64,000 bases of DNA from Geobacter sp. (GCA_016177775.1 JACOUQ010000032.1:82791-146790), one strand, 5' to 3'. Shown: positions 7,035 through 16,146, counted from the first letter of the stretch. Numbers and translations: made by a program. The notes: generated by a model not told the origin, from the sequence alone.

Positions 7035-9233
7035 TCATATCTCTATCAGCTCGCTCCGGAAGCTTCCCTCCGGATGCCCCACCGTCACCAGCTTCCCCTT
7101 CTCCGAAATCCGCGTCACTCGCACCCGCGTGGCGTTCCAGGCTGGTTGGGGCTGTTCGCCGTCTATTTTCACTGCCACCAGATCAAGGGGGTTCACCCCC
7201 CGCCCCATGGCGTAACGTCCTCCCCCCTGGTGTCCCTGCCCCAGTGGAATCGCCACCATGTCCGGCCGGATGCCGGGGTAGATGACCGCGGGGAGGCGGA
7301 TCGACCCCGGCGGGGAAGTCACCTCCACCAGGTCGCCGAACTTGATCCCAAGCCCGGCGGCGGTCTTGGGGTTGATCTCCACCCAACTGTCCCAGACGAC
7401 GGTGGACATTGGGTCGGGAAGCTGCTGCAACCAGGGAAGTGGAGCGCCCCGACCATCATGAAAGGCCGGGGATGTGTAAACCTGGAGGTGGAGCGGGAAT
7501 TCCTTTTCATCTCCGGCGAACCGGGGCTCGGCCGGAGCGGGAACGGTTGCGGCTGCGACCCAGCGATAACCTTTCCCCTGCTCACGGCTCGTTTCGAAAA
7601 GCCCTCCCCGCCGGAGGAGATCGACCCAGGTCGTTTCGGAATCGAATCCGCTTCTAGCTCCAAGCCGTTTCGCCATCGTCCCCTTCAGCATCTCCAGGTA
7701 TGACTCGTGGGGAAATGGCGCAGCCATACGACTTCCCAGCCTTTTGGCCGTCGCCAAAAGCACGTCGGGAAACTGGCGCGTATCGAATACCGGCGTCACC
7801 ACCGGCTGCATCAGCCCGATTGCCTTGTCACGGCCGCTGGACAGCGGCACCACGTCCCCCCAGCTCTCCAGGCAGGCGTGGTCCGGGAGAACCAAGTCGG
7901 CCTGCATGGCGGTGTCGTCCAGGATCGTCGAAAAACTGACGATGAACGGCACCCTGGCCAACGCCTCCCGGAAGCCGGTTGTCTGGGGAATGGCATGGAC
8001 CGGGTCGCCGTGGATGAGCGCAACCCTGATCCGGTCTCGCCGCATGACTTCCACCAGGGAAAGGAGATCGCCAAAGGAGTTTTCCGGTCCGGCCATCGCC
8101 CCCCCGTCCGGGTAGACCCCTCCAGGGCGGTTCAGGCTCCCCGACAGAAGATTGAGAAGCTGGATGGCGCGGACCGATTCCGCGCCGTTCGTCTGGAAGG
8201 CGACTGTTTCACCAGCCATGGCCACTGCAGGGCGGGTCGTGGCGAACTCGCGGGCCACCTCGACGATGACATCCTGCGAAAGGCCGGAGAGTTGCGCCAC
8301 CATGGGAAGATCGTACCTTTCCAGGGCTTTCAGGAGGGTTTCCGGCCGAAGCCCGTTCGCCGCAAAGGCGGCATTGTCGTAAAGGGAATCGGCCAGGAGC
8401 AGCCGGGCCATGCCGAGCGCAAGCGCCCCCTCGCTTCCCGGCCTGGCCGGTAACCACCGGTCGGCCGAGGCGGCGGTCAGCGACATCCGGCCGCCCACAT
8501 AGGTGAAATGCCCCCGGACCGTGTCCCGTCCCTGCCGCATCTGGCCGAAAGCATGACCGTAATGGACCGGGGAGAGATGGCTTTCCACGAAATCGGCTCC
8601 GAAGCTGATGAGGTAGCGGGTTTCGGCCAGGTCGTACCAAGGGAGGCTCTGATTGCCAAAGCTACGGCTGTTAGCAAGCTTCAGCCAGTCGGGAGAGAGG
8701 AGATCAAACGATACGTGATGGGGTGAGCCGAAGGAGCGCATGAAGCTTGCAGCTACTTCCGCCAGGGTCCCCCGGAGTTGCGGCGTCACGAGGGCCAGCC
8801 AGTCCGTTGCCTGCTCCCGCTGAAGGGTCTTGAGCTGCTCCGTGAGAATTGCCAACCCCTCTTCCCAGGAAATCGGCGTAAATTTCCCCGAGCCCTGTGG
8901 CCCGCTCCGTTTGAGCGGCTGCGGCACCCGGTCGGGGTGATAAAGCTCCTGCAAAATTGACTGTCCCCTGGCGCAGAGCTTTCCCCGGTTGACAGGGTGA
9001 TCGGGATTCCCCTCGATCTTCTTCGCCCGCCCCTCGGAAACCCGGACCAGGATGCCGCAGCCGGCCGGACAGAACCGGCAGGCGCTGGCATAGTAATTGG
9101 CCTTGCCCGGCGTCACCCCCTCGTCGGGCGGGACCAGGTAGGGAATCAGCTTTTCGTTTGCCGGCCGGCACCCGTCCAGCACAGCAGTTGCCGCCGTCAT
9201 TGCGCCAAGCTGTAAAAAGGTTCTCCGCTTCAT
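7035..9233 (-). CDS. actB1: Alternative complex III molybdopterin-oxidoreductase-like subunit (ActB1)
   Basis: The product is 732 residues. The twin-arginine signal KRRTFLQLGAM starts at residue 2, so the protein is exported folded. CRFCPAGCG plus a later LCARGQ form an N-terminal iron-sulfur motif, and the rest follows the DMSO-reductase superfamily fold. In alternative complex III this subunit carries no molybdenum cofactor and is structural. ATG 9233 has GGAG five bases upstream; ATG 9251, six codons earlier, overlaps the actA stop by eight bases but lacks a ribosome site. It ends before the REPIN at 6954-7012. Confidence 0.87.
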   Translation of the reverse strand: MKRRTFLQLGAMTAATAVLDGCRPANEKLIPYLVPPDEGVTPGKANYYASACRFCPAGCGILVRVSEGRAKKIEGNPDHPVNRGKLCARGQSILQELYHPDRVPQPLKRSGPQGSGKFTPISWEEGLAILTEQLKTLQREQATDWLALVTPQLRGTLAEVAASFMRSFGSPHHVSFDLLSPDWLKLANSRSFGNQSLPWYDLAETRYLISFGADFVESHLSPVHYGHAFGQMRQGRDTVRGHFTYVGGRMSLTAASADRWLPARPGSEGALALGMARLLLADSLYDNAAFAANGLRPETLLKALERYDLPMVAQLSGLSQDVIVEVAREFATTRPAVAMAGETVAFQTNGAESVRAIQLLNLLSGSLNRPGGVYPDGGAMAGPENSFGDLLSLVEVMRRDRIRVALIHGDPVHAIPQTTGFREALARVPFIVSFSTILDDTAMQADLVLPDHACLESWGDVVPLSSGRDKAIGLMQPVVTPVFDTRQFPDVLLATAKRLGSRMAAPFPHESYLEMLKGTMAKRLGARSGFDSETTWVDLLRRGGLFETSREQGKGYRWVAAATVPAPAEPRFAGDEKEFPLHLQVYTSPAFHDGRGAPLPWLQQLPDPMSTVVWDSWVEINPKTAAGLGIKFGDLVEVTSPPGSIRLPAVIYPGIRPDMVAIPLGQGHQGGGRYAMGRGVNPLDLVAVKIDGEQPQPAWNATRVRVTRISEKGKLVTVGHPEGSFRSELIEI

Positions 9234-9243
9234 TCGGGCTCCG

Positions 9244-9750
9244 TCAGACATGACACGTCCAGCAATCGATGCTCACCTTCTTCTGCCGGTGACACCCTAG
9301 GCACCACCCCATCTTCAGATCGACAAAACGGGTGAGCGGTTCAATTGCGGTGACATCACCGTGACAGGTGGCGCAAACCAAGCCGGCACGGATGTGCATC
9401 ATGTGGGGGAAATAGACATGGTCCGGCAGGGAATAGACCCTGACCCATGGGATCGGCTTGCGGTCCCGCACGTATGCTTCCAGCTCCTTGATCTCCAGGC
9501 CGAAGCGGGGATGGCAGGTCATGCAGAACGACACCGCAGGAAGCCCGGCAACCGGCGACTTGGCTGCGTAGCGATGGCAGAAAAGGCAATGGATGCCGTC
9601 GACGCCGGCATGAAGTTTATGGCTGAACATGAGCGGCTGGACCGGAGCGCGCTCACTGAAATCAAGCGGCAGGCTGTACAGCATTGCAACGCCGGTGACA
9701 ATCGCGCCCACCGCAACGACAAATCCGCCAATGAGCCACGATTTTTTCAT
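9244..9750 (-). CDS. actA: Alternative complex III pentaheme cytochrome subunit ActA
   Basis: The product is 168 residues. One N-terminal membrane helix (about 5-27) anchors a periplasmic domain with five CxxCH motifs: CLFCH, CMTCH, CATCH, CLGCH and CWTCH, the last three residues from the C-terminus. This is the usual ActA arrangement. It is the first gene of the act operon and overlaps or abuts actB1. A GTG three codons upstream (9759) is an alternative start. I see no clear promoter in the 160 bases separating it from the upstream methyltransferase-like gene. Confidence 0.88.
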   Translation of the reverse strand: MKKSWLIGGFVVAVGAIVTGVAMLYSLPLDFSERAPVQPLMFSHKLHAGVDGIHCLFCHRYAAKSPVAGLPAVSFCMTCHPRFGLEIKELEAYVRDRKPIPWVRVYSLPDHVYFPHMMHIRAGLVCATCHGDVTAIEPLTRFVDLKMGWCLGCHRQKKVSIDCWTCHV

Positions 9751-9912
9751 GCTGTTCACCAGGAAATATCAGGAAGTCTACGGTCAGGAGGAAGCTAGTG
9801 CCGCTGAGTTTAGAATATCAGGCATCTACCGGCTGTCAAACCAACGGGGAGAGCGATAGGAATGGGCGTTGCGCGGCGGAACAATATGCCGCAAAGGGTG
9901 GGAGACTCAAAT

Positions 9913-10428
9913 TCAGTAGATAAACGGGATCAGCTTGTAGACGCGCCTGCGGTAGGCGGAGTATTCGGGGAATTTATCCATCAGCCACCGCTCCTCGCGG
10001 CGGGACTTGATGTCGAAGAAAATGAAGAGGAGCAGCGCATAGCCGATAACCAGCCAGCTATGCAGCCACACCCCCCAGCCGAACGCCATGAACGCCAGGC
10101 CGCTGTAAATGGGGTGACGCACGATACGGTAGGCGCCGGTTACAACCAGCTCCGCGTTGTCCCTCGGCTTAGGCAGGGGGGTGAGTTTCCTCCCCAGCTT
10201 TAACGCACCGGCAGCGGCGAGAAGGCTCCCCGCCAGGAACACTGTTCCCCCCACCACTGATGCAAGCCAGCCGTACCGGGCGCCCCACTCAGGCACCCCC
10301 GGCCATGAACGCGGGCCGAAGATCACCAGCAGAAACAGCGCGGCCTGGACGACCAGGTACCACTCGCCGCGTGAACCTTTCCACCAGGGGTTATGGGACA
10401 TGGAAACCGGGATAGATTTATTTTTCAC
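9913..10428 (-). CDS. Isoprenylcysteine carboxyl methyltransferase (ICMT/PEMT-like) family membrane protein
   Basis: The product is about 171 residues, with four or so membrane helices. The C-terminal half carries the family signature RHPIYSG and, further on, EERWLMDKFPEYSAYRRRV; these residues bind S-adenosylmethionine in the ICMT/phospholipid methyltransferase group. The substrate is unknown. GTG 10428 overlaps the brnA stop (GTGA), with GGAAG eight bases upstream. ATG 10401 would give a product nine residues shorter. It is read in the same direction as brnTA and may share its transcript, but a functional link is not obvious. Confidence 0.78.
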   Translation of the reverse strand: MKNKSIPVSMSHNPWWKGSRGEWYLVVQAALFLLVIFGPRSWPGVPEWGARYGWLASVVGGTVFLAGSLLAAAGALKLGRKLTPLPKPRDNAELVVTGAYRIVRHPIYSGLAFMAFGWGVWLHSWLVIGYALLLFIFFDIKSRREERWLMDKFPEYSAYRRRVYKLIPFIY

Positions 10429-10694
10429 GCCGCCTTCTTCCGCTGCTGTTCCATGACCGCCCGGAGAATCCTGTTCACCCTGGTCTGGTACCCCTTCCCT
10501 CCCTTCTTGAGCCAATCGAGAACATCCGCATCCAGACGGATGGTCACGGTCTCCTTGACAGGACGATAGAAGCGTCCGACCACGGCCTTACTCCAATCAG
10601 TGACAGGCGGAATGTCGGAATAGTCGATTTCCTCATCCGGCATCTCCTGAAGCGCCCGGATCTCTTCCTGCTGCTCTTTAGTGAGTTTCTTCAT
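10425..10694 (-). CDS. brnA: BrnA family antitoxin
   Basis: The product is 89 residues. ATG 10694 has AAGGA six bases upstream. The sequence follows BrnA closely: an acidic linker with EEIDYSDIP, then DWSKAVVGRFYRP, then a ribbon-helix-helix DNA-binding end with VTIRLDADVLDWLK and GYQTRVN. BrnA neutralises BrnT and represses the shared promoter. It overlaps brnT by 17 bases. The annotated-looking extension upstream of 10694 is only the brnT frame shadow. Confidence 0.87.
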   Translation of the reverse strand: MKKLTKEQQEEIRALQEMPDEEIDYSDIPPVTDWSKAVVGRFYRPVKETVTIRLDADVLDWLKKGGKGYQTRVNRILRAVMEQQRKKAA

Positions 10695-10962
10695 ACCGTT
10701 TCCTTTCATGCGCATCCGCCTTTCGTGCCGATATAATGCGGATGACCATTTCCCCGTCTGCATCTTCCCATGTGTGAGCCACAAGAAGCAAAAGCACGCC
10801 ATTGACCATCCCGATAGTCTGCCAACGCTCCTCGCCATCTACTACCCTGTCGAGGCGGTTCATCTGAAATGGGTCTTCAAAGATAAGGCTGGCAAGTTCA
10901 AAGCTGACTTTATGCTTCTGCCGGTTGCTTCGGTTCTTGTTCTGGTCCCAGATTATCAACAT
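10678..10962 (-). CDS. brnT: BrnT family toxin (ribonuclease)
   Basis: The product is 94 residues. It has the BrnT pattern: WDQNKNRSNRQKHKVSFELA, a central EERWQTIG, and IRIISARKADAHERKRYE at the end. BrnT is a RelE-fold RNase that stops translation under stress. The toxin precedes the antitoxin, as is usual for brnTA. A palindrome lying over the promoter at 10987-11015 is the probable BrnA operator. Confidence 0.88.
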   Translation of the reverse strand: MLIIWDQNKNRSNRQKHKVSFELASLIFEDPFQMNRLDRVVDGEERWQTIGMVNGVLLLLVAHTWEDADGEMVIRIISARKADAHERKRYEETH

Positions 10963-10986
10963 TTGGGCGCCTCTTTGTATATACGT

Positions 10987-11015
10987 TATTGTAAATACAA
11001 TATTGTAAAAGTCAA
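10987..11015 (-). promoter_or_regulatory. brnTA promoter with overlapping operator palindrome
   Basis: On the minus strand TTGACT (11015-11010) and TACAAT (10993-10988) are 16 bases apart, a good sigma-70 promoter about 25 bases before the brnT start. TATTGTA-AA-TACAATA (10987-11002) and ACAATATTGT (10997-11006) are palindromes covering the -10 and spacer, where a BrnA dimer could bind and repress. Confidence 0.65.
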
Positions 11016-11048
11016 TTGCTTTCCAGGTGGAATCATTTTACGGAATTA

Positions 11049-11885
11049 CTACATGCCCGGCCTGGCAAGGGTGCCCCGGATCGGAATCCGGTAATGCCCC
11101 GGCGTGTCCTGGTATTTGACGAGGAGGAGAAATACCGCCTGCTGGCGCGCCATGAACTCCGGCTTCGGCATCAGCTCCAGGGTGAGGTTCAATGGTGCGG
11201 CGCCGGGTGGCGTGGTGATGGGAAAATCTCCGCTCAGGCGGGCAAATATCCCTTCCCCCTGGAGGGTGACGCTTTCAAGGACCGCCTTTCCGTTGCTCAA
11301 CTTCGCGGCTCCACGCACCGTCTCGTAGGTGGCGTTCGGCAGGGGGACGCCGCCGATTTTCACGCCGGCCAGCTCCACCCCTTTAGCCTCCAGCCGCGCC
11401 TCACCCTGGGCGGCTGCGCCTTGCCCGCGAAATGTTCCTTCGCCCCGCAGCTCCCCCTTCGCCTGCGCCCCGACGGTCGCAAAGAAAGGGATATCCTCCA
11501 GCCGTACCCGACTGATCTCCAGGCGCGTCTCCCCGTTTCGCTGCGGGGAGAACTCCGTCGTTATCTCACCTGTGCCGATCCTTCCCCGGCAGAGGAAATT
11601 CACCCTTCCCGCCAGAAGCGGTAACACTTGGAGCCGGAGCGATGCTTCGTCAAGCCTCAGTAGCACGCCCCGGCTATCGCCGATTTCCATGCCTTGGGCC
11701 GTTATACCCAAGGGGAAAGTCTTGCCGAAGGAGGCGCTGGACAAGGTGTAGCCCTGTCTGGCAAGAGCGCGGATGGCGAGGGACTGAAGCTCTGAGGACG
11801 GAACAAGGATTGCGGAAAGGAGAAGAAAGAGAAGGGAAAAGGCGAGAACGGAGCCGGCGATGATGGAGATGCGGCGCAGGCTCAT
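11049..11885 (-). CDS. gspN: Type II secretion system protein GspN
   Basis: The product is 278 residues. One N-terminal membrane helix (about 8-30) precedes a periplasmic beta-rich domain typical of GspN, an AsmA/GspN-like fold. GspN is found in a subset of type II systems, including those of delta-proteobacteria; its exact role is unclear. The gene is last in the gsp operon and its ATG overlaps the gspM stop (ATGA). No terminator is evident between its stop and brnT. Confidence 0.83.
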   Translation of the reverse strand: MSLRRISIIAGSVLAFSLLFLLLSAILVPSSELQSLAIRALARQGYTLSSASFGKTFPLGITAQGMEIGDSRGVLLRLDEASLRLQVLPLLAGRVNFLCRGRIGTGEITTEFSPQRNGETRLEISRVRLEDIPFFATVGAQAKGELRGEGTFRGQGAAAQGEARLEAKGVELAGVKIGGVPLPNATYETVRGAAKLSNGKAVLESVTLQGEGIFARLSGDFPITTPPGAAPLNLTLELMPKPEFMARQQAVFLLLVKYQDTPGHYRIPIRGTLARPGM

Positions 11886-12430
11886 TTCAGTCCCTGGGCC
11901 GGGGCCTTGAGGAGGGCGATAGTGAGGCGGAGGTCCAGCTTTGCAGGGTCATCGAAGCGTGTCTTGATGGCGGCCTTTTTGATGACCACAGGCCGGTTCC
12001 CCTTTTCCAGGCGGAAAAGGAGGTTGACCGTCTCGTTGGCGGTGAGGGAATCGACGGAGACTTCCGCGGTTTCCGCCTGAAACCCGCCGGTCTCCTCACC
12101 CTTCAACGGCTTCACCTGGAGACCCTTCCCCCGGATGCCGATCTCCTCCATCACCCTGGCGGGCGAGTCGTCCGGCTGGACGGCGGCCAGGCGGTTCGCG
12201 GCCATCTGCGCCCCTCCGGATGCCGCCTGGTAGCGGGCTTTCAGCTTGATGATCTCGGCGAGGTCGGCCTCCCTGGCGCGCCGCTTGCCGGCCAGGCGAT
12301 CAATCGCGCCCTCTGCCACGGAAAAGGCGATGATGGAAAGCAGCAGAAGAGCAATCCCCACGCCAATGCGGAAGCGAGTCTTGCTCTCCATGTCCCTGAA
12401 GGTATTCAGCATGGCTTTCAGGCGGCTCAT
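11882..12430 (-). CDS. gspM: Type II secretion system protein GspM
   Basis: The product is 182 residues. It has a short cytoplasmic tail, a membrane helix at about 21-40, a coiled-coil stretch rich in Arg/Glu/Ala (45-85) and a ferredoxin-like periplasmic end. This follows GspM/PilO, which pairs with GspL in the inner-membrane assembly platform. It overlaps gspL upstream and gspN downstream by ATGA junctions, so translation is probably coupled. Confidence 0.83.
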   Translation of the reverse strand: MSRLKAMLNTFRDMESKTRFRIGVGIALLLLSIIAFSVAEGAIDRLAGKRRAREADLAEIIKLKARYQAASGGAQMAANRLAAVQPDDSPARVMEEIGIRGKGLQVKPLKGEETGGFQAETAEVSVDSLTANETVNLLFRLEKGNRPVVIKKAAIKTRFDDPAKLDLRLTIALLKAPAQGLK

Positions 12431-13746
12431 TTCTCCTCCCCCTTGAGCGTTCCCCGGAAGAGGAAAGTGACGGTGCCGTCCGGCCGGGTCTTGAGGTCTG
12501 CCACCTCAGGGTTGTCGAACATCGACGCGAGGCCGGACTTGAAACTGTTGACCGCGTTGAAGGAGCGGGCTTCCCCCTTCATACGGAGTTGGTTCCCCTC
12601 CATCTCCACCTCGTAGATAGCAGTTACCTCCTCCCCCTTGGCAGCGGCGATCCCTCTGAGGGCTTTCAGAAGGCTGCTCCCTCCTTCTGCACCGCCGGAG
12701 AGACGCCTGATTTCGGCCTTTACCTCACCCACCTCATCCACCGGCTTGCGACGGTTGGGGAATATTTCGCGGTAGACCGAGCCGATGGCGCTGTCAATGG
12801 AGGCGATGTCCTGCTTGAGCAGGTAGAATCGCACCCCAAGGTCCGCGCAGAGGCCGGTTATGAGGATAAGAATGAGCGCGGCAGTGAGCCGGAGTTTTTT
12901 CCGGGCCTTGGCGATGCCGGCTGTCCAGGCAAGCGCGCCGTGGCGGAAGTTGACTATCTCCCCGTCGCGGCATGCGGCAGCAACCGCGAATGCGCCGGCG
13001 GCTTCGCAGGCCAGGGATTGGTCCCCGCCGAAGGCCGTGACCAACTCACCCTCCACCGGCAGTGAAATGAAGCTGATCCCTTCGCGCTCGCCGATTTGAG
13101 AAGCTGCGGCGCCATGGAGAAAAACTCTTTGCACCGACACTTCCTTGGCAATCTCCAGGGCGGCCAGGGTCCTGGTCACTTCAGTGTGAAAGTCGCCATC
13201 CCCGAGAGGCCGAATGAATACGGGCAGGCGGTCGAGATAGACGGCCAGTGCCTCTCCGTCGGACAGCGCCACGTAACCGGACATCCCCTGCGGAATGAGC
13301 CTCTCCCAGTGGATGAGTGAGGCGGTCACCATCTGAGGCTCCCCCCCTGCGACGGCCATCCGGTCGATCAGGGACTTGATTTCCCCCTGTTTCGCCCAAA
13401 CAGCCAGGAAACCCCCGCCATGCATCGGAACTGCATCGAACACCAGCTCGGAGGTATCAGCGGCGATCACCCCCTTCAGCTCCAGCGGTAGAACCTCCCG
13501 CAGTTTGCGGCGGTCTGCTATGGGAAGGACAACCTCCCGGAAGAAGAGCGCGGATGGGGGGAGAGAGAGGATGATCCGCTCCCCTTCGGCGGATTCCTTG
13601 GCGACCTCGGCGATGACAGCGGAAAAGGCCTCGGCGCTTTCCGCCTTCTTCCGGAGCAGACCTTGAAAGACGAGCCCCTTCCCCTTTCCCCGAAACCGGG
13701 CGAAGAGCGCCTCATCTTTACTCTGTTCGACTATCAGAAACTCCAT
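12427..13746 (-). CDS. gspL: Type II secretion system protein GspL
   Basis: The product is 439 residues. Residues 1-290 form an actin-like cytoplasmic domain of the PilM/GspL type, with LSLPPSALFFREVVLP near 60-75. A membrane helix near 300-320 leads to a periplasmic ferredoxin-like domain. GspL binds the GspE ATPase and couples it to the pseudopilus platform. The ATG shares one base with the gspK stop (TGATG). Confidence 0.83.
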   Translation of the reverse strand: MEFLIVEQSKDEALFARFRGKGKGLVFQGLLRKKAESAEAFSAVIAEVAKESAEGERIILSLPPSALFFREVVLPIADRRKLREVLPLELKGVIAADTSELVFDAVPMHGGGFLAVWAKQGEIKSLIDRMAVAGGEPQMVTASLIHWERLIPQGMSGYVALSDGEALAVYLDRLPVFIRPLGDGDFHTEVTRTLAALEIAKEVSVQRVFLHGAAASQIGEREGISFISLPVEGELVTAFGGDQSLACEAAGAFAVAAACRDGEIVNFRHGALAWTAGIAKARKKLRLTAALILILITGLCADLGVRFYLLKQDIASIDSAIGSVYREIFPNRRKPVDEVGEVKAEIRRLSGGAEGGSSLLKALRGIAAAKGEEVTAIYEVEMEGNQLRMKGEARSFNAVNSFKSGLASMFDNPEVADLKTRPDGTVTFLFRGTLKGEEK

Positions 13747-14672
13747 CAGTATTCTCTCCAGTACAAAACCGTAACCTGCGACCCGTCGATCCGCGCCACT
13801 GCCTCGATGATCCGGGTGGTTTCCCCCACCTTTGCCAGGGATTGGATGCGAAAGACCGCCCCCTTCACCCTCACCCGGAACTGCAGCGCCAGGCCGATGG
13901 TCTCCATGCCGGCGACCTTGAGGAGCTCAGTGGTGCTCTTGAACGGCGTCCTCTTGCGATGATCGATGATCCGGCCGGCCAGGTCATCGGACATCCGCTC
14001 GTCAAGGGAGGCGAGAAGCTCACGGGAAGCGGTGTTGATGTTGATCTTCGCGGTCGGCGCCAATGGAGCGTCGGCATATACCGTGACAAACGGCCGGATC
14101 TGCGCCAGCGGCTTTCCCGCATATCCCTTGACCAGCCCCAGCTCGTCCATGGTCTGCAAAGGTCCATTAGCCGGGGCATAAGGAGATGCAAGAGAGGCAT
14201 ACCACTTTGCCTCGGCCCCGGCAGCACGCGGCTCATCGTCCACGTCGACCCAGTCGGCAACCCCTTCGATCAGGTCCGGCGAAACGCCGACCTTCCGGAA
14301 CAGCCGCATCGCTATCCCGTAATACCAGTCGTCGAGGCTCCCCGCAGGCGTGACCAGGGAGTTGAGGGGAAACTTCCCTTCCTCGTTCTCGATGGTCACG
14401 GTCACCGAGCCCGCCTCGTCCTCCCAGGCAAGGGGCCTGGCCCAACGGTCCAGAAAAGAGGTATAATCCTGCACCTTCTGCGTTTCTTGAAGGAGTTTTA
14501 TCCCACCCTTGATGCCCGATTCTGCCAGAAGGCTTGCCTGCTGGGCTTCGGAGAAGCTCTTCCGGTGCGAGGTGGCCACGAAGACCTCGTGGATGAACTC
14601 CGTTGCCAGCGCCACCAGGAGGGCGGTCACCACTAGAGTTATGACCAGGACAAAGCCCCTCTCCCCCCTCAA
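13746..14672 (-). CDS. gspK: Type II secretion minor pseudopilin GspK
   Basis: The product is 308 residues when started at TTG 14672, which overlaps the gspJ stop as TTGA; no ATG or GTG is available near the conserved start. The short leader ends at Gly6, giving RGERG|FVLVI, the prepilin peptidase site, followed by the hydrophobic helix. As usual for GspK, the +5 residue is not Glu. The large insert domain and a helix-hairpin-helix-like segment (ININTASRELLASL) are present. GspK caps the pseudopilus with GspI and GspJ. Confidence 0.85.
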   Translation of the reverse strand: MRGERGFVLVITLVVTALLVALATEFIHEVFVATSHRKSFSEAQQASLLAESGIKGGIKLLQETQKVQDYTSFLDRWARPLAWEDEAGSVTVTIENEEGKFPLNSLVTPAGSLDDWYYGIAMRLFRKVGVSPDLIEGVADWVDVDDEPRAAGAEAKWYASLASPYAPANGPLQTMDELGLVKGYAGKPLAQIRPFVTVYADAPLAPTAKININTASRELLASLDERMSDDLAGRIIDHRKRTPFKSTTELLKVAGMETIGLALQFRVRVKGAVFRIQSLAKVGETTRIIEAVARIDGSQVTVLYWREY

Positions 14673-15289
14673 CTCTCTTTCACCCTCGGAAAGGCGATGG
14701 CGCTGAAGTCGACGTCCTTCCCACCATCCTTCACCCGAACGGTGACCCTGACCGCCTTGGGGAGCCCCTGGTTGAGGGAGGTGTCCCAGCTCTTCACCCA
14801 TTTTCCCCCGTCAAAACATTCCACCGTGAACCCTTCGATCTCCTCCATCTGGGGGTAGGGAACCGGATCGGTGAGCGCGTAAAGCCCCTTTGCCTCCCGC
14901 ACCAGGACGAGCTTCTTCTCCTTCTCCATCACCCAGTACCTGACGGCCAGCTGGTCTGAGGAGGGGGCATCGGTCCCCGGCGGCAGGAATATGGCGGTAA
15001 AATCCAGGGTGGACGCGGGCTTGCCGAATATGTCCCGGTCCTCCACCACGAAGTGGAACCTTTTGTTCCCCCTGGCGAACAGGGCCGCGTCGATCTCCCG
15101 CCGGAGCATGTCCAGGGTGGCAGTCACCTCCCGCCGGCTCTCCATCCCCCCCCGCGCCGCCTCGCTCCCCTTGGTGACGGAGAAAAATGTTCCGTAGAGG
15201 GCCGCGGCCATGAGGGAGAGGAGGGACAGGGACAGGAGGACCTCCAGGAGGGTGAAACCGCTATCGACACAGTTTCGAGTTGATTTCAC
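14669..15289 (-). CDS. gspJ: Type II secretion minor pseudopilin GspJ
   Basis: The product is 206 residues from GTG 15289, which overlaps the gspI stop (GTGA). The leader MKSTRNCVDSG is cut before FTLLEVLLSLSLLSL, with Glu at +5. The pseudopilin helix and a beta-rich C-terminal domain follow. It belongs to the tip complex GspI-J-K. The frame is open upstream, but only the GTG fits the operon overlap and the short leader. Confidence 0.85.
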   Translation of the reverse strand: MKSTRNCVDSGFTLLEVLLSLSLLSLMAAALYGTFFSVTKGSEAARGGMESRREVTATLDMLRREIDAALFARGNKRFHFVVEDRDIFGKPASTLDFTAIFLPPGTDAPSSDQLAVRYWVMEKEKKLVLVREAKGLYALTDPVPYPQMEEIEGFTVECFDGGKWVKSWDTSLNQGLPKAVRVTVRVKDGGKDVDFSAIAFPRVKES

Positions 15290-15612
15290 TTGTATTGCAC
15301 CAAGGAGAGCTTCTTCCCGGCTCCCCATTTTACGGTGAGGGTCAGCCTGTTCACGCCGGGGAGCTCCGTAGGCGTTGTCTCCGTCTCCCAGCGGATCTCC
15401 GGACGCTCCGGGGCGAAGGTCCCTTCCTTCTCCACCTTTCCGGCAAGCTCCATCTCCCCCAGCTTCTGCCGCGCCAGGAGCATGGCGGTGGTCTCCTCCC
15501 GATCCGCGGCCGCCACGGAGAGGTGGTAGTTCACCGCCGAGATGACCGTCAGGATTACCCCGGCCATGATGGCGAGCGCCACCATCACTTCCAGGAGGGT
15601 GAAGCCCCTCAT
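15286..15612 (-). CDS. gspI: Type II secretion minor pseudopilin GspI
   Basis: The product is 108 residues. It starts MRG|FTLLEVMVALAIMAG: a leader of only three residues, then the prepilin peptidase site with Glu at +5. ARQKLGEMEL after the helix is typical of GspI. ATG 15612 overlaps the gspH stop (ATGA). Confidence 0.87.
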   Translation of the reverse strand: MRGFTLLEVMVALAIMAGVILTVISAVNYHLSVAAADREETTAMLLARQKLGEMELAGKVEKEGTFAPERPEIRWETETTPTELPGVNRLTLTVKWGAGKKLSLVQYK

Positions 15613-16142
15613 GTTTCGCTCTCCAGGTATCCTTCCAGGGCCTTCACCTTGCCGTTCGCAGGGTAGGCAAACACTGTGAACCGCCCTCCTTTTTCGCTCT
15701 TCAAATGAATGGCCGCGAACTCCCCGATCCCGAAAGCTCCAAAACCGAGGACCGCCTCCCCCGCATTTTTCTTACCCTGTGATGGGGTGGTCACATCCTC
15801 GATGGCAACCCCGTCGGCGAGAAGACGGCGGTCGGTGAATGTATCCCCCGCCTCCGGAGCTCCGGTATCGCCCCTGACAATGGAAACGTCATTTCCGGAG
15901 ATGTCGAACCGCATCCGGTACCCGCTCTTTGTTGCCACGCTCCGGTCCCCTAGATAGCGAATGGTGGCGGCCAGGGAGCGAGCCGACCCGCGCAGCCTGG
16001 CGTCGTCGGTGGAAGGGAGGCGCGGGTAGACCAGCAAGGCCACCATCCCAAGGATGGCGATCACCACCGCCAGTTCGATCAGTGTAAAACCTTGCTTGCA
16101 AAGGTTTATAGTTTTGGGTTTTGAGTTTTGGTTTCTAGTCAA
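15609..16142 (-). CDS. gspH: Type II secretion minor pseudopilin GspH
   Basis: The product is 177 residues from TTG 16142, the only start codon in a suitable place. The leader contains SKPKTINLCKQG and is cut before FTLIELAVVIAILGM. GspH forms the layer beneath the tip of the pseudopilus. The leader region is encoded by an imperfect seven-base repeat (GTTTTGG on the plus strand, 16110-16137), so the start may have been altered by repeat growth. Upstream lies a 140-base intergenic repeat element that parts it from gspG. Confidence 0.78.
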   Translation of the reverse strand: MTRNQNSKPKTINLCKQGFTLIELAVVIAILGMVALLVYPRLPSTDDARLRGSARSLAATIRYLGDRSVATKSGYRMRFDISGNDVSIVRGDTGAPEAGDTFTDRRLLADGVAIEDVTTPSQGKKNAGEAVLGFGAFGIGEFAAIHLKSEKGGRFTVFAYPANGKVKALEGYLESET

Positions 16143-16146
16143 AAAA

